Positions 19,983 through 32,456 of a DNA stretch of 64,000 bases are shown here, piece by piece. Numbering within the stretch: position 1 is the first letter of the stretch; every line of letters begins with the position of its first letter. Source of the stretch: an uncultured Prochlorococcus sp. GTDB lineage: Bacteria > Cyanobacteriota > Cyanobacteriia > PCC-6307 > Cyanobiaceae. Location: contig CACENO010000001.1 of the NCBI GenBank assembly GCA_902560875.1, forward strand, positions 112,514-176,513, read 5' to 3'. Below the pieces are notes generated by a model that was given only the letters and a program-made list of their open reading frames with translations, did no database searches and had not been told where the DNA came from. The translations under genes were made by a program, and so were the position numbers.

Positions 19983-22900
19983 TTATAAAAGAAGACAGTT
20001 TTCATGAGTAGCTTTAAATGATTTCTCTTGCAAAGAACTTAGGGCTGCATTTGCATCGCGAACGCAGAACTGATGACCAAGTCTTACATAACAAACATTA
20101 TTTGCTTGCCTAATAGCTGCAACAACTGGTACTTTTACTCCCAATTCATCCTTGGCTGGGCGATGCTTAAACAAACACTCCCTTAATCTATGTTGAACTT
20201 CAATATCACTTGCCTCTTCAGGAAGTAAATCAACTAATAAAAGTCGAAGATCATCAATAGACCTACAGTCATCAATGATTAATTGAACCCGATCATCTCT
20301 ACGGTCAACTGATCCCCAAAGCAATAAGCGAGCATCAAGCATAAGGAAATCTGAAAGGCGCGCATATGTTTTAGGAAATACCACAGCCTCACAAGATCCT
20401 GACAAATCCTCCAATTGCAAAATTGCCATTCGATCACCTTTGCGTGTATTAACCTGACGCATCTCAGGGATCATTGCCACAACACTTACTTTGGATTTAT
20501 CAGGTTGATCATCTAAACAAATCAAACCAATTGGAGCTATCAACTTGGAAGATGGAGCAAGTTGCTTAAGAGGGTGATCAGATAGATAGAAGCCAACTAG
20601 CTCTTTTTCTAGCCTTAACTTTTCACTTGGCGGGTAATCAGAAACAGGCTTAGATTTAGGAGCCATAGATACATCTGCTTGTTGATTACTATCTGATGGA
20701 TTAGCAACCAAATCAAAAAGATTACCTTGTCCTGTTATCCTGTCACGAGCTCTGGAGTTAGCCCAGTCTATAACAAAGTCAAGGTCCGCAATTAGCTGTG
20801 CTCGGTTTGCATTTTCCTCAAGTAGGTCTAAAGCTCCGCAATGAATTAGAGCCTCTAAGGATCTTCTATTTAGAAGATTTGAAGGCAATCGATCACATAT
20901 ATCAGCCAAAGAGCTAAATGGTCCATCTTTTTCACGTACAGATATTAGTTGTTTAATCGCTCCATCTCCGAGATTTCTGACAGCAGACAACCCAAAAAGA
21001 ATCTTATTTTCTGAAGGTGTGAAATCAATTCCAGATGCATTTACGTCAGGAGGCATTACTTCAATACCCATTGAATTGCAATTAGAAATATAACGCTGTA
21101 CCTTGTCAGTGGAGCCAGAGTTAACTGTTAACAATGCTGCCATATATGCAACAGGGTAATGAGCCTTTAAGTAAGCAGTTTGATAAGTAACGGCACCATA
21201 TGCTGTTGAATGGCTTTTGTTAAAACAATATTCTGCAAAAAGAACCATTTGATCAAATAGTTCATTTGCTACCTTCTGATCAACTTCTCTATTCCTACAT
21301 CCCTGAACAAAAAGGTCCCTATGCTTTTGCATTTCAGATACTTTTTTCTTTCCCATTGCTCGTCGCAACAAATCAGCCTCCCCTAATGAATACCCAGCCA
21401 AATCTTGAGCAATCTTCATTATTTGCTCCTGATAAACCATAATTCCATATGTTTCTTTGAGAATTGGCTCTAAAGAATCATGTGCAAAATCGATTACTTC
21501 TCTTCCATGCTTACGGTTAATAAATTTTGGAATAAGTCCAGCATCTAGAGGCCCAGGCCTATACAAAGCTAATATTGATGAAATATCTTCTAAAGAAGAA
21601 GGTCTTAAATCACGAACTATTTGGCGCATTCCACTAGACTCTAATTGAAAGATACCTTCAAGATCACCTCTCGAAAGTAAATTAAAAGTATCAGGGTCTT
21701 GCATAGGAAGAGTATCTGGATCAATACGTTCACCAATATTTTCTTCCACAAGATCTATAGCCTTCTCTATCATTGTTAAATTCTTAAGTCCAAGGAAATC
21801 CATCTTTAATAAACCCATAGATTCAACATCTTCCATAAAATATTGTGTGATCACTTGTCCATCATTATTTCTCTGAAGAGGAACTAAATTATCTAAAGGA
21901 TCAGCTGCTATAACAACTCCTGCAGCATGCACACCAAAGGTTTTATTAGTACCTTCTATTCGAATGGCCATATCAACCCATTTCTTAACGCTTAAATCAT
22001 TTTTATATTTCTCTAAAAAGTCACCATTCGGAGAATCTTGACTAATCATTTCAGAAAGAGTTGCAGGCTTACCACGAACAACAGGAATTAATTTAGCCAA
22101 TCGATCGGCTTCTCCATAAGGGATATCTAAAACACGAGCTACATCTTTCAAAACAGCTTTAGATGTCATCCTATTAAAGGTAATTATTTGCGCAACTTTA
22201 TCTTCTCCATATCGAGAAGTTACATAATCAATAACCTCACCTCTTCTCTCAATACAAAAATCGGTGTCAATATCAGGCATTGATTTCCTTTCAGGATTTA
22301 AAAACCTTTCAAATAACAAACCATTTTGAACAGGATCGATATTAGTTATTCCTAATGCATACGCCACTAAAGAACCTGCTGCAGAGCCTCTGCCTGGACC
22401 TACAGGAATATTCTTCTGTTTAGCAAAGCGAATATAATCCCAAACGACAAGGAAATATGTAGGAAAACCCATTTGGTCTATGATCTTTAGCTCGTAATCA
22501 AGACGAGTCTGATATTCATTGTTTATATTTTCTAATTGCAATTTGTCAATTCTTACTTGCAGACCCTTTTCTGACACTTTCTTAAGATAAGATAGTGGTG
22601 TAAATCCATCTGGGATAGGAAAGCGAGGCATCTTATATGTTCCAAGTATATTATATTCTTCTATCTTTTCTGCAACACTAACTGTATTATTGACTGCATC
22701 ATTGATAACTTCTTGATGAAGATGATCAGAAAAAAGTCTCCTCATTTCATTTTCTGTTTTTATAAATTCTGTCCCTGTATAACGAAGACGTTTTTCATCA
22801 CTAATTAGTTTTCCAGTGAGTATACATAACAATGCATCGTGAGCTTCAACATCATTCTTTGTAAGGTAATGAGCATCATTAGTTGCAACAATATTAATAT

Positions 22901-23498
22901 CTAATTCTTTAGATATACGAGCAATTTCAACATTAACTATTCTGTCTTCATATGAACCATGATCTTGAATCTCCAAGTAAAAATCATCCCCGAAAACTTC
23001 TTTATACCAACTGGCAATGCTTCTTGCTACATCCAACCTTCCAGCCAAGATTGCTTGAGGGATCTCTCCTCCAAGACAAGCAGTTGATACAATCAATCCT
23101 TCACTATGCGCTTGCAATAATTCCTTATCAATACAAGCCCTTGAGAAAATACCTCTGCCACGCATGCCTCGAAGGTGGCTAATGCTAGTTAATTTTACTA
23201 AGTTTCTATATCCAACAGAATTTTTTGCTAGTACTACAAGGTGATAACGACGTTCTTTCTTGGGTTGCGGATCATCTATAGAACCATTTATGACATACAT
23301 TTCATTTCCAATAATAGGCTTAATTTCAGCAGCTCTGCATAGCTTTAAAAGCTCTATTGCTCCATACATCACACCATGATCAGTTAAAGCAAGAGCTTCT
23401 ATCCCAAGCTCCTTTGCTCTTTGCACCATCTTTGGAAGTTGACTAGCGCCATCAAGAAGGCTGTAGTCACTATGGTTATGAAGAGGAACAAATCCCAT
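19983..23498 (-). CDS. dnaE: DNA polymerase III subunit alpha
   Basis: PHP '[23 protein letters not shown]', '[19 protein letters not shown]'. Confidence 0.97.
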   Translation of the reverse strand: MGFVPLHNHSDYSLLDGASQLPKMVQRAKELGIEALALTDHGVMYGAIELLKLCRAAEIKPIIGNEMYVINGSIDDPQPKKERRYHLVVLAKNSVGYRNLVKLTSISHLRGMRGRGIFSRACIDKELLQAHSEGLIVSTACLGGEIPQAILAGRLDVARSIASWYKEVFGDDFYLEIQDHGSYEDRIVNVEIARISKELDINIVATNDAHYLTKNDVEAHDALLCILTGKLISDEKRLRYTGTEFIKTENEMRRLFSDHLHQEVINDAVNNTVSVAEKIEEYNILGTYKMPRFPIPDGFTPLSYLKKVSEKGLQVRIDKLQLENINNEYQTRLDYELKIIDQMGFPTYFLVVWDYIRFAKQKNIPVGPGRGSAAGSLVAYALGITNIDPVQNGLLFERFLNPERKSMPDIDTDFCIERRGEVIDYVTSRYGEDKVAQIITFNRMTSKAVLKDVARVLDIPYGEADRLAKLIPVVRGKPATLSEMISQDSPNGDFLEKYKNDLSVKKWVDMAIRIEGTNKTFGVHAAGVVIAADPLDNLVPLQRNNDGQVITQYFMEDVESMGLLKMDFLGLKNLTMIEKAIDLVEENIGERIDPDTLPMQDPDTFNLLSRGDLEGIFQLESSGMRQIVRDLRPSSLEDISSILALYRPGPLDAGLIPKFINRKHGREVIDFAHDSLEPILKETYGIMVYQEQIMKIAQDLAGYSLGEADLLRRAMGKKKVSEMQKHRDLFVQGCRNREVDQKVANELFDQMVLFAEYCFNKSHSTAYGAVTYQTAYLKAHYPVAYMAALLTVNSGSTDKVQRYISNCNSMGIEVMPPDVNASGIDFTPSENKILFGLSAVRNLGDGAIKQLISVREKDGPFSSLADICDRLPSNLLNRRSLEALIHCGALDLLEENANRAQLIADLDFVIDWANSRARDRITGQGNLFDLVANPSDSNQQADVSMAPKSKPVSDYPPSEKLRLEKELVGFYLSDHPLKQLAPSSKLIAPIGLICLDDQPDKSKVSVVAMIPEMRQVNTRKGDRMAILQLEDLSGSCEAVVFPKTYARLSDFLMLDARLLLWGSVDRRDDRVQLIIDDCRSIDDLRLLLVDLLPEEASDIEVQHRLRECLFKHRPAKDELGVKVPVVAAIRQANNVCYVRLGHQFCVRDANAALSSLQEKSFKATHENCLLL

Positions 23499-23574
23499 TT
23501 GCCAAGGATAATGGCAAACACAACATAAGGGTGATCATGCAACAAGAAGACACCATATGTAGTTTAAAAACCTT

Positions 23575-25035
23575 TTACGGGATGAATTCTCCTGCTGGTC
23601 TACTCGACATAACGTCAGAAGCCTGTTCATATTGATGAGCTACGCGCAATAAACGTTTTTCATCTAAAACATTCGAAATCAATTGCAAACCTATAGGCAG
23701 ACCAGACTGGTCAAAACCACATGGAACACTGATAGCTGGAAGTCCTGCCAAATTTGCTGGGATTGTAAGCAAATCCGAGAGGTACATAGATACTGGGTCC
23801 GACGAATGGACTCCTAAAGAGAATGCTGTGGTAGGTGCCGTAGGAGTAATCAAGATATCTACTTTCTTAAAAGCATTTTCAAAATCATTTCGAATAAGTG
23901 TCCTTACTTGTTGAGCTTTCTTGTAATAAGCATCTACATATCCAGCAGACAAAGCATAAGTTCCAATCAATATTCTTCGCTTCACTTCACTACCAAAACC
24001 ATCTGTTCTGCTTTTAGTAGTCATAGTGGCAAGATTCTCAGCAGAACTAGATCGGTATCCATATTTAACTCCGTCATAACGGGCCAGATTTGCAGATGCC
24101 TCTGAAGGCGCAATCACGTAATAAGTAGCTATTCCATCATTAAAACGAGGACAACCAACCTCTACTAATTCAGCTCCAATAGATTGAAGCTTTTCTGCTG
24201 CTTTAATCACAGAAGACTTAACAGAAGGATCTAAGCCATCATGATCAAAACATTCTTTGATCAGCCCAACACGTAAACCTGATAGAGGTTGATCAAGAGA
24301 ATCCAAATAGTTAGGTACAGAAGTTTTTAAGCAGGTGGAATCTCTAGGATCACCTCCAGCGATAATTTGTAAAATCTCAGCTGAATCTGCTACTGAAGTT
24401 GTAAAAGGACCAACTTGGTCTAAAGAACTAGCAAAAGCGACTAAACCCCAACGACTTACCCTGCCATATGTTGGCTTTAAACCAACAACTCCACAAAAAG
24501 ATGCAGGCTGACGAATTGATCCACCAGTATCAGAGCCCAAAGCTGCAATACATTCTCCAGCAGCTACTGCCGCCGCACTACCTCCTGAACTACCTCCTGG
24601 AACTTTCTCTAAATCCCAAGGGTTAGAGGTAGCACCAAAAGCCGAAGTTTCAGTTGAGCTCCCCATTGCAAACTCATCCATATTCGTTTTTCCTATAAGA
24701 ACAGCTCCCGATTTCCAAAGTCTGTTGGTAACTGTTGACTCATAAGGTGGAACAAAATTCTCAAGCATCTTGCTCGAACAAGATGTAGTAACACCTTTAG
24801 TACACAAATTATCCTTTATTGCAAACGGTATACCAGCCAAAGGTGGAAGTGCTTCTCCTGCAGACCTTGCCTCATCGATTCTTGTCGCATCAGCTCTTGC
24901 TTTTGCTTCTGTCACCTCCAAAAAAGCATTTAACTTTCCATCAATTTGTTTGATACGCGCTAGATGCTCGTCAACAAGTTCTCTAGAAGAGATCTTTCCG
25001 AGCTCCAACTGTTCACGCCATTTGGCGATAGACAT
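23575..25035 (-). CDS. gatA: Glutamyl-tRNA(Gln) amidotransferase subunit A
   Basis: Amidase signature '[36 protein letters not shown]'. Confidence 0.96.
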   Translation of the reverse strand: MSIAKWREQLELGKISSRELVDEHLARIKQIDGKLNAFLEVTEAKARADATRIDEARSAGEALPPLAGIPFAIKDNLCTKGVTTSCSSKMLENFVPPYESTVTNRLWKSGAVLIGKTNMDEFAMGSSTETSAFGATSNPWDLEKVPGGSSGGSAAAVAAGECIAALGSDTGGSIRQPASFCGVVGLKPTYGRVSRWGLVAFASSLDQVGPFTTSVADSAEILQIIAGGDPRDSTCLKTSVPNYLDSLDQPLSGLRVGLIKECFDHDGLDPSVKSSVIKAAEKLQSIGAELVEVGCPRFNDGIATYYVIAPSEASANLARYDGVKYGYRSSSAENLATMTTKSRTDGFGSEVKRRILIGTYALSAGYVDAYYKKAQQVRTLIRNDFENAFKKVDILITPTAPTTAFSLGVHSSDPVSMYLSDLLTIPANLAGLPAISVPCGFDQSGLPIGLQLISNVLDEKRLLRVAHQYEQASDVMSSRPAGEFIP

Positions 25036-25089
25036 CTAAATCAATGATTATTCATTTTGGAACTATAAGTAATTTGTAGCAGTAGTTAT

Positions 25090-25419
25090 TTAAATGGTCA
25101 GTGGCTCACCACGACTGCCACGGATCATGGAATGCTTAATTGAGTCAGAGCCTTCAACTGATAGATCTTCCACAAAAGTGGAAAGATGAGCTTGCAAACT
25201 CCTACGAGTCAAAAATGGTCCAAACCAATATGTAGCTTTAGGTTCATTGGTCTCAACCTTCGCCCACCAAGCAAAACCAACAATATTGCCTAATCGGCGA
25301 AGCCCTCTTAATGGGCTCATAAGAGCTAAAGCATGTAGGCACCATTCTGCACTCGTAATTATCAATAAATCATTAAAGGATTGTGATCCCTGACGAACGA
25401 AAATCTTGATCTCAAGCAT
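25090..25419 (-). CDS. DUF1816-like cyanobacterial protein
   Basis: 'WWAKVETNEPKATYWFGPFLTRRSLQAHLSTFVEDLSVEGSDSI'. Confidence 0.65.
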   Translation of the reverse strand: MLEIKIFVRQGSQSFNDLLIITSAEWCLHALALMSPLRGLRRLGNIVGFAWWAKVETNEPKATYWFGPFLTRRSLQAHLSTFVEDLSVEGSDSIKHSMIRGSRGEPLTI

Positions 25420-25570
25420 AAATTTGCAAAAAAAGGCCCCAAACCATTGCGCTGTCTATAAGAAACCTCTAATTTCTTCAGAATCTTCTTCTGAAAAAAT
25501 AGATTTATAGCCATTCAAATTTCTTTTTAATCCAATCCGTATCCATATAAAAAGGGGAAGAAAAAGCAAA

Positions 25571-26785
25571 TTAATTATTATCAAGCAAAACTGATGAACA
25601 TTTTGCTCGCTCCATTCTGGGGGAAGGAGCATTTCCAGAAAGTCCTTTCATCCAACCACTACGTGCTAATTCATACAAAAAGATTGCTGTTGCCACTGAA
25701 GCATTAAGGCTTGGAGTAACGCCCCTCAATGGAATCCTGACTAAATAATCACAATGACGTCTAGTAACAAGAGAAATACCTTTCTCTTCAGAACCAGCAA
25801 CGAGAACTACAGGTCCTTGTATATCTAAATCAGGGATAGTTATATCGCCTTCCTCCGCAAGTCCTATAACTTGATATCCAACTTGTTTGAGTTCCTCGAG
25901 AGAACGGTTGAGATTTACCACTCTTGCAACAGGCAGGTGCTCTAAGGCACCTGCTGCAACTTTTGCAACGGATCCAGTTAAACCTGCACTTCTTCTTTGA
26001 GGTAGCACCAAGCCATGAGCCCCTAATGCTTCAGCAGATCGAACAATTGCGCCTAAATTATGTGGATCAGTCAAACCATCCAATGCAAGCAAAAGTGGAG
26101 ATTCATCCAATCCTTTACATGCTTCGATAAGCGTTTGCAAATCCAAAGTTTCTGAAGCTGCTGTCTGAATTGCTATTCCTTGATGAACTGCTCCATTAGT
26201 TAAATGTCCAAGGCGAGCCCAAGAGACTTCTTCTACTAATGCTCCTGATGACTTTGCATCACGAAGTAATTGAAGAAATCTTTGAGAGCTTCTTATTTCT
26301 GAGGTACACCAAATTCTATGAACTGGCCTACCAGCTTCAAGCGCTGATTGTGTTGCATGGCGTCCCCAAAGGATGTCATCTGGACAAGAATTGCTTGAAG
26401 AATTACTTTCATTAGCTGAATTTATTTCTGGATTTTGTACAGAAGGTCTATTAAATTCGCCCCTTGTAGCGTACATATTTTGACGACCATTAGTTCGTCT
26501 TCTCTGAAAAGATCGTGAATCGGAGTCTCGCTTATCAGAATTTTTAGCAAAGGTACGCCCTCGCTCTACTCGAGGGCGCCTATTACCTTCATCCTTGGTT
26601 GATTCTCTCCAGTCAAAAACTTCGCCTTTTCTTATGTTTTTGGAATCTCTTGAATCCTTTCCATAAAAAGACCCTTCTCTTTTAAGAGAACTTCCTGATG
26701 ATAGATTTTTTCTTTTTTTACCTTTTCCCCCTGAGCTATTAAAGCGGGAAGAATTATTAGAACGACGATCAAAGCGCGAACTCAT
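25571..26785 (-). CDS. rlmB: TrmH/SpoU-type 23S rRNA (guanosine-2'-O) methyltransferase with long basic N-terminus
   Basis: 'LLALDGLTDPHNLGAIVRSAEALGAHGLVLPQRRS', 'VVLVAGSEEKGIS', 'PLRGVTPSLNASVATAIFLYE'. Confidence 0.9.
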   Translation of the reverse strand: MSSRFDRRSNNSSRFNSSGGKGKKRKNLSSGSSLKREGSFYGKDSRDSKNIRKGEVFDWRESTKDEGNRRPRVERGRTFAKNSDKRDSDSRSFQRRRTNGRQNMYATRGEFNRPSVQNPEINSANESNSSSNSCPDDILWGRHATQSALEAGRPVHRIWCTSEIRSSQRFLQLLRDAKSSGALVEEVSWARLGHLTNGAVHQGIAIQTAASETLDLQTLIEACKGLDESPLLLALDGLTDPHNLGAIVRSAEALGAHGLVLPQRRSAGLTGSVAKVAAGALEHLPVARVVNLNRSLEELKQVGYQVIGLAEEGDITIPDLDIQGPVVLVAGSEEKGISLVTRRHCDYLVRIPLRGVTPSLNASVATAIFLYELARSGWMKGLSGNAPSPRMERAKCSSVLLDNN

Positions 26786-26794
26786 TTTTTTCCT

Positions 26795-27202
26795 CTATGG
26801 AAGGTCAGATTCGCTCTCCTCCAATCGATCCAAAAGCTGTGCTAGCCGTGAGGGATTCTTCAAAAAGAGCCACCCAACCATTGTCTCAAACCCTGTGGCT
26901 TTGGCATAGGTAGACGCATTTCCTTTGCGCGGACCTCTACCTGCCTTATTACGACCACGACGTATTAAATCCTGCTCCTGAAGAGAAAGGTATGGCTGTA
27001 ATAATAAAAGCGATTTCGCTTGAGCTTCAGCCTTAACTTCTGCAACTACTGCAATGTGCAGATCTTTAGATCTTGCAGGTTTAGAACAATAACGCAATCT
27101 TTGATGCATCTCCCAAACAGCATCTCCTAACCAAGCCAATTGCAAAGGACCTAAATCGTCAGGAGATCCTGATGCTTGTAAAGAACGTATCCAATCAGTC
27201 AA
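26795..27202 (-). CDS. mrnC: Mini-ribonuclease III
   Basis: 'LGPLQLAWLGDAVWEMHQRLRYC...RGRNKAGRGPRKGNASTYAKATGFETMVGWL'. Confidence 0.9.
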   Translation of the reverse strand: MTDWIRSLQASGSPDDLGPLQLAWLGDAVWEMHQRLRYCSKPARSKDLHIAVVAEVKAEAQAKSLLLLQPYLSLQEQDLIRRGRNKAGRGPRKGNASTYAKATGFETMVGWLFLKNPSRLAQLLDRLEESESDLP

Positions 27203-27555
27203 GCAGCTAACTTTTTAAGTGCGGTCTCAAGGTCTGGGGCTAAATGAAGAAATTCTTCTAGCCTTACAAGCTTAATAGTTTGAACAACCCTTGGATTTCC
27301 TACAACCAAGAAGGCTCGCTTTCTTTCGTTGCATTGCTTTGCTATTTGAACCAAAGCTCCTAAGCCAGAGGAATCAAGAAAGTCGATAGTGGACAGTTCT
27401 ATAACCAAAGAAGAAAGATTGGCTTTAAGAACATCCTCCACATAGGTCGTGAACTGTTTTTCTGAATATGCATCTAGTTGTCCCGTGAAGTGACACACAA
27501 GACACCCTTTACGCTGTTCAAAGCCACCCCTTAAGGAAACGGTCAATCGTTGCAA
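27199..27555 (-). CDS. STAS-domain anti-sigma factor antagonist
   Basis: 'LVIELSTIDFLDSSGLGALVQIAKQC'. Confidence 0.88.
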   Translation of the reverse strand: MQRLTVSLRGGFEQRKGCLVCHFTGQLDAYSEKQFTTYVEDVLKANLSSLVIELSTIDFLDSSGLGALVQIAKQCNERKRAFLVVGNPRVVQTIKLVRLEEFLHLAPDLETALKKLAA

Positions 27556-27628
27556 TTCTGTTATGACGTTAATCCTCTCGATTACGAACGCACGAAGTGT
27601 AGTTATTTAAAACGAACTCAACCACGCC

Positions 27629-28771
27629 TTATCGACGTTCTTCCATGAGAGATACAAAACGTCCGAAATGATGATCTGCATCATGCGGGCCAGGACTAGC
27701 TTCTGGGTGATATTGAATTCCAAAAATTGGACGAGTCTTCAAACAAATTCCTGCAACAGTTTTGTCATTTAGATTGAAATGGGTCACATCAACTACTTCC
27801 TTAGGCAAAGATTCAGGGTCTAGAGCAAAGCCGTGATTCTGACTTGTGATTTCCAACTGACCGCTTGTTCCACAAGGGTGATTTAAACCTCTGTGCCCAT
27901 AAGTAAGTTTAAAAGTTCTACCACCCAAAGCCAATCCAAGGATCTGATGGCCTAAACAAATTCCAAACATAGGAAAATCCGCTTTATTAATTAATTGTTT
28001 TGCAAGTTTTATACCTCCCTTAACAGCTGAAGGGTCACCTGGTCCATTGGACAAAAAGATTCCTTCTGGGGACAAGTCAAGAACAGAGGAGAAATCTGCA
28101 TTAGAGGGCAACACCGTCACCTCACACCCATGAGCAACAAGTCTTTGAAGAATTGATCTTTTTATACCAAAATCAACAGCTATTACTCGATAAGGAGCCA
28201 CTCCCTTCGTTTTTTTTCTACTATCAAAATTGACTTCACAGGCAGAATTCCAAAAATATTTTTCTTTTGTAGTTACCTCATCAGCCAAATTCAAACCCTT
28301 CATTAGAGGTGTTTTCTTTAATTTTTCAAGTAGCTCCATTGGGGAATAAAGGCCATCAGTACTAATGACACCATTCATCGATCCAAAATTGCGTAAATGC
28401 CTTACAAGTGCCCTTGTATCTATCCCACTAATCCCAACCATCTTTTCTTCTAGCAACCAACTCTCAAATGACTTATTAGACCTCCAATTACTTGGCTTTT
28501 CAGCAAACTCACGAACAATGACACCTTTTACAGATGGATGATTTGCCTCATGATCTTGATTATTTACACCTGTATTGCCTAATTCTGGGAAAGTGAAAAC
28601 AACAAGCTGACCAAAATAACTTGGATCTGTTAATACTTCCTGAAAACCAGTAACACCTGTATTAAAAACAACTTCACCAACAACTGTGCCTTTCAGACCA
28701 AAAGAAATTCCTTCAAACAAAGTTCCATCAGCAAGGACCAAAAAGGCTGGATTCTCTGAATTAAATTTCAT
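27629..28771 (-). CDS. carA: Carbamoyl-phosphate synthase small subunit
   Basis: '[21 protein letters not shown]', 'SNGPGDPSA', '[16 protein letters not shown]'. Confidence 0.96.
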   Translation of the reverse strand: MKFNSENPAFLVLADGTLFEGISFGLKGTVVGEVVFNTGVTGFQEVLTDPSYFGQLVVFTFPELGNTGVNNQDHEANHPSVKGVIVREFAEKPSNWRSNKSFESWLLEEKMVGISGIDTRALVRHLRNFGSMNGVISTDGLYSPMELLEKLKKTPLMKGLNLADEVTTKEKYFWNSACEVNFDSRKKTKGVAPYRVIAVDFGIKRSILQRLVAHGCEVTVLPSNADFSSVLDLSPEGIFLSNGPGDPSAVKGGIKLAKQLINKADFPMFGICLGHQILGLALGGRTFKLTYGHRGLNHPCGTSGQLEITSQNHGFALDPESLPKEVVDVTHFNLNDKTVAGICLKTRPIFGIQYHPEASPGPHDADHHFGRFVSLMEERR

Positions 28772-28804
28772 AAACATCCCTCTAAAAGAATAGGTCTTTG
28801 TTAT

Positions 28805-29845
28805 TTAAATTTGAAATTCCAAAGCAGATTTCAAGTCCTCGAGCCTTTCCCAAGGCCGTCCAGCCTTTAAACAATCTAAAGCCAAGACAACCCCTGACTT
28901 GAAATCCTCCTCAATGCCAGTAGCCCATAAAACCAAAGAGGTATTCAATGCAACTACCTCTAGTTGAGGTTGAGTTCCTTTACCCTTCAAGACTGAAGAT
29001 AAAATAATTTGATTTTCAAGAAGATCTCCACCTTTTAGTGCTTCTATAGAGGAATAAGTTAGTCCTATCTCAGAGGGATCAAGGGTTGCAGGGCTCACTT
29101 GACCGTCAACTATCAAACGCATTTCATTAACTCCGCAAAGGGAAGCCTCATCTAATCCCCCTGAGCCATGAACAACAACAGCTCTCCGCAACCCTAAAAG
29201 TTTTAATGCATTTGCCATAGGGTCTATCAGTTCAGCTTTGGCTACACCAAGTACCTGAGCATTTGGTCGAAGTGGATTCACTAGAGGTCCCAACAGATTA
29301 AACAATGTTCTTATGCCAAGACTTTTTCTTAAAGGGGCCAAATTTACCAAAGATGAGTGCCATGCAGGTGCAAAAAGAAAAGTAACTTTTGCCTGCTCAA
29401 TTGCTTTTACAACATTTTCAAGAGGTGCATTAAGTGATAGGCCTAAACCTTCAAGAACATCAGCTGATCCAACTTTTCCACTTGCGCTCCTATTTCCATG
29501 TTTCGCTACATTTGCCCCACAAGCTGCTGCTGTAAAAGCAACGGCTGTAGAAATATTAAAAGTATCTGCACCATCACCCCCTGTTCCACAGGTATCTACC
29601 ATAGAGATATCTGGAGAGGGGCAAGGCATTGAACAAGCTTCCCTTAAAACTTTTGCCATCGCTCCTAACTCTTCCCCTATAAGTCCTTTAGACCTAAAAG
29701 CAGCAAGAAAAGCACCTGTTTGAACAGGAGACAACTCCTCCTCCAGCCAAGCTTTCATAAGGGAACTGGCTTCTGACTCATTTAAATCTTTACCCTGCAA
29801 AAGCATTTCAAGAGTTTCAGGCCAATTAGGTTTAAAAGAGGACAT
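28805..29845 (-). CDS. trpD: Anthranilate phosphoribosyltransferase
   Basis: '[42 protein letters not shown]'. Confidence 0.95.
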   Translation of the reverse strand: MSSFKPNWPETLEMLLQGKDLNESEASSLMKAWLEEELSPVQTGAFLAAFRSKGLIGEELGAMAKVLREACSMPCPSPDISMVDTCGTGGDGADTFNISTAVAFTAAACGANVAKHGNRSASGKVGSADVLEGLGLSLNAPLENVVKAIEQAKVTFLFAPAWHSSLVNLAPLRKSLGIRTLFNLLGPLVNPLRPNAQVLGVAKAELIDPMANALKLLGLRRAVVVHGSGGLDEASLCGVNEMRLIVDGQVSPATLDPSEIGLTYSSIEALKGGDLLENQIILSSVLKGKGTQPQLEVVALNTSLVLWATGIEEDFKSGVVLALDCLKAGRPWERLEDLKSALEFQI

Positions 29846-29959
29846 TGCTTCAGTAATGGAGGGGAGTTAATACCCCGAAAGAATTGATGGAAACATAACT
29901 AAAATATCTCTTACAGAAGTTCAAGTTGCAAAGGTAATCAAAAGTACTTAGCAGATTCA

Positions 29960-30265
29960 TCAAGTCACGTCAGAATCCTCTGTATCAAAGCCAGACCCGA
30001 CAGAATCAGAAGTGCTTCTTCCAGGTCGATAGCCTTCTTCCCAAATTTCGCGAGCGCTTTCATTTAAGATATCTCTAGTCAAACCCCATAACTTGAGAGC
30101 CTTATTCATGTCCTCCTGAAGATCTTTTGCACCAGGAAAACCTTCATAACGAAGATACAACCTAGCTAAATCAACAATATCTCTCTTGTCAGGCGACTCC
30201 TTGGCCAACAAGCGATCTATATGATCACGATCTGTCGAATAAAGAGGATGATTCTGCTCATTCAT
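29960..30265 (-). CDS. DUF3288 family protein
   Basis: 'QNHPLYSTDRDHIDRLLAKESPDKRDIVDLARLYLRYEGFPGAKDLQEDM'. Confidence 0.75.
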   Translation of the reverse strand: MNEQNHPLYSTDRDHIDRLLAKESPDKRDIVDLARLYLRYEGFPGAKDLQEDMNKALKLWGLTRDILNESAREIWEEGYRPGRSTSDSVGSGFDTEDSDVT

Positions 30266-30350
30266 GAAATAAATCTCCCACACCAAACAGACAGAATGAA
30301 TTCATTCTCGCTCAAATACCAATCCAACTTGGTTCTCTAAAGGAGAAGAC

Positions 30351-32102
30351 ATGGCAGCCTTTCGGATAGACCTGATTGCTCGGTATTTAAGACCACATCG
30401 CAAGAATCTACTATTTGGTGCTATTGCTCTTGTAGTGGTGAATGTTTTAAGCGTCACCATCCCAATGGAAGTTAAAAATATTGTCGATGATTTACGTGAA
30501 GGCTTTTCAATTGGGAACGTTCTAAAGCAAGCACTTTGGATTATTTGCCTTGCGACATCAATGGGATTGGCAAGGCTTTTATCTAGACAATTAGTATTTG
30601 GAGTAGGAAGACAAGTAGAAGTTGAGCTTCGTCAAAGATTATTTGATCATATGCTTACCCAAGATCCAGGCTGGGTACAAGAAATAGGAAGTGGTGAAGT
30701 AATAAGTAGAGCAACTAGTGATGTAGAAAACATCAGAAGATTGCTCGGCTTCACAATCTTGAGTCTCACAAATACAGTCCTGGCTTATTGTTTCACTCTG
30801 CCAGCCATGATTTCTATTGATCCATGGCTAACACTCGCCGCAATAGCACTTTATCCAGTAATGCTTGGAACAGTAGGGTTATTTGGTGGCAAAATGGTAA
30901 AACAGAGAAAAAGACAACAAGAAGCTCTAGCAAATTTAAGTGAACTAATACAAGAAGATCTATCTGGAATTAGTGCTATAAAAATTTATGGGCAAGAAGA
31001 ATCTGAAAGCAAAGCATTTAATCAGCTAAATAATAATTACAGAGACTCAGCTATTGGTCTCGCAAGAACTGCAAGCACACTATTTCCTCTTTTACAGGGG
31101 ATATCCTCTATATCACTTTTACTTATAATTGCTATAGGGAGTGGCCAATTAGAAAGAGGAGTCCTAAGTATTGGAGGCCTAATTGCACTGATCTTATATG
31201 TTGAGAGACTAGTTTTCCCTACTGCATTACTTGGCTTCACATTGAATACTTTTCAAGTTGGTCAAGTCAGTCTTCAAAGAATAGAAGATTTATTAAAAAG
31301 AAAGCCAGAAATACAAGACCCTAAAGAACCTAAATCTATAGATAATAAATTGCTTGGCAAATTAGAGGCTAAAAATCTAACAATAAAATACGAAGATAGT
31401 TCTAGAAATATTCTGGATGGATTGAGCTTTATTATAAACCCTGGGGAACTTGTGGCAATTGTCGGTCCAATCGGATGTGGGAAAACAACCCTTGCTAGAG
31501 CTCTTGGAAGAATGGTTAATGTTCCTAAAAATCAACTATTTTTAGATGGACATGATGTTGTAGATCTAAGGCTTAAAGATCTTCGTAAAAATGTGGCCTT
31601 TGTCCCTCAGGAGGGCTATTTATTTACTAACACTCTTGAGGAAAATCTTCGATATGGTGATCCAGAAGCATCCAATCAAAGAGTTGAAGCTTCTGCAATT
31701 CAAGCATCATTAATGGATGATATAAAAGGCTTCCCAGATGGATTTAAAACACTAGTTGGTGAAAGAGGAATTACGTTAAGTGGAGGCCAGCGTCAAAGAA
31801 CGGCATTAGGACGGGCTTTACTAGTAAAATCTCCTGTTATCGTTCTTGATGATGCTTTAGCAAGCGTTGACAATAAAACTGCCTCCTTGATACTTGCCTC
31901 AATAAGAAAGCAAACAAATAGAACAATACTAATGATTAGTCACCAACTTTCTGCAGCAGCAGCATGTGACAGGATTTTAGTTATCGATGAAGGTCGACTA
32001 GTTCAGCAAGGTAGTCATGCAGATTTGATCAAAGTTGATGGGACTTATAAAAGATTATGGGAAAGAGAAAAGGCTGTAGAACAATTAGACAAAGTCGCAT
32101 AA
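30351..32102 (+). CDS. ABC transporter, permease/ATP-binding fusion (MsbA-like exporter)
   Basis: Walker A 'GPIGCGKTTLARAL', signature 'ITLSGGQRQRTALGRALL', TM domain N-terminal. Confidence 0.93.
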   Translation: MAAFRIDLIARYLRPHRKNLLFGAIALVVVNVLSVTIPMEVKNIVDDLREGFSIGNVLKQALWIICLATSMGLARLLSRQLVFGVGRQVEVELRQRLFDHMLTQDPGWVQEIGSGEVISRATSDVENIRRLLGFTILSLTNTVLAYCFTLPAMISIDPWLTLAAIALYPVMLGTVGLFGGKMVKQRKRQQEALANLSELIQEDLSGISAIKIYGQEESESKAFNQLNNNYRDSAIGLARTASTLFPLLQGISSISLLLIIAIGSGQLERGVLSIGGLIALILYVERLVFPTALLGFTLNTFQVGQVSLQRIEDLLKRKPEIQDPKEPKSIDNKLLGKLEAKNLTIKYEDSSRNILDGLSFIINPGELVAIVGPIGCGKTTLARALGRMVNVPKNQLFLDGHDVVDLRLKDLRKNVAFVPQEGYLFTNTLEENLRYGDPEASNQRVEASAIQASLMDDIKGFPDGFKTLVGERGITLSGGQRQRTALGRALLVKSPVIVLDDALASVDNKTASLILASIRKQTNRTILMISHQLSAAAACDRILVIDEGRLVQQGSHADLIKVDGTYKRLWEREKAVEQLDKVA

Positions 32103-32179
32103 ATTGCATCATAGACAATCTGATCTATGAAATAGTTGGATATTATTGAGCAATCAAAGTTCTCCCTGCTAAATGAAAG

Positions 32180-32449
32180 ATGACAACCTCTCAACAAATC
32201 TCCAAAAGCATTCCATACAAAGTTCGCTGCGATCTGTCATTTGGAGATATTTATATTCAGGTTTTGGCATGGATGGCAGTCATTTTCGTTAGCCTTGCCG
32301 CAGGGCTTGCCTTAATGGGTTCTTCCAGGCCAGTATTTGCTCTAATTGGCGTCGGGCTGATCTTGGTACTAAGCCTTCCTTTCTTGCTTTTTGCTTTTGT
32401 CACTACATTGTTAAATCATATCCATCTTGAACCCAAACAAACAAATTAG
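32180..32449 (+). CDS. Hypothetical two-TM protein
   Basis: 89-aa hydrophobic ORF. Confidence 0.65.
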   Translation: MTTSQQISKSIPYKVRCDLSFGDIYIQVLAWMAVIFVSLAAGLALMGSSRPVFALIGVGLILVLSLPFLLFAFVTTLLNHIHLEPKQTN

Positions 32450-32456
32450 TTTTTAA

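Noticed and set aside
29313-29723. 136-aa plus-strand ORF
   Set aside because: Antisense to trpD, no recognisable motif
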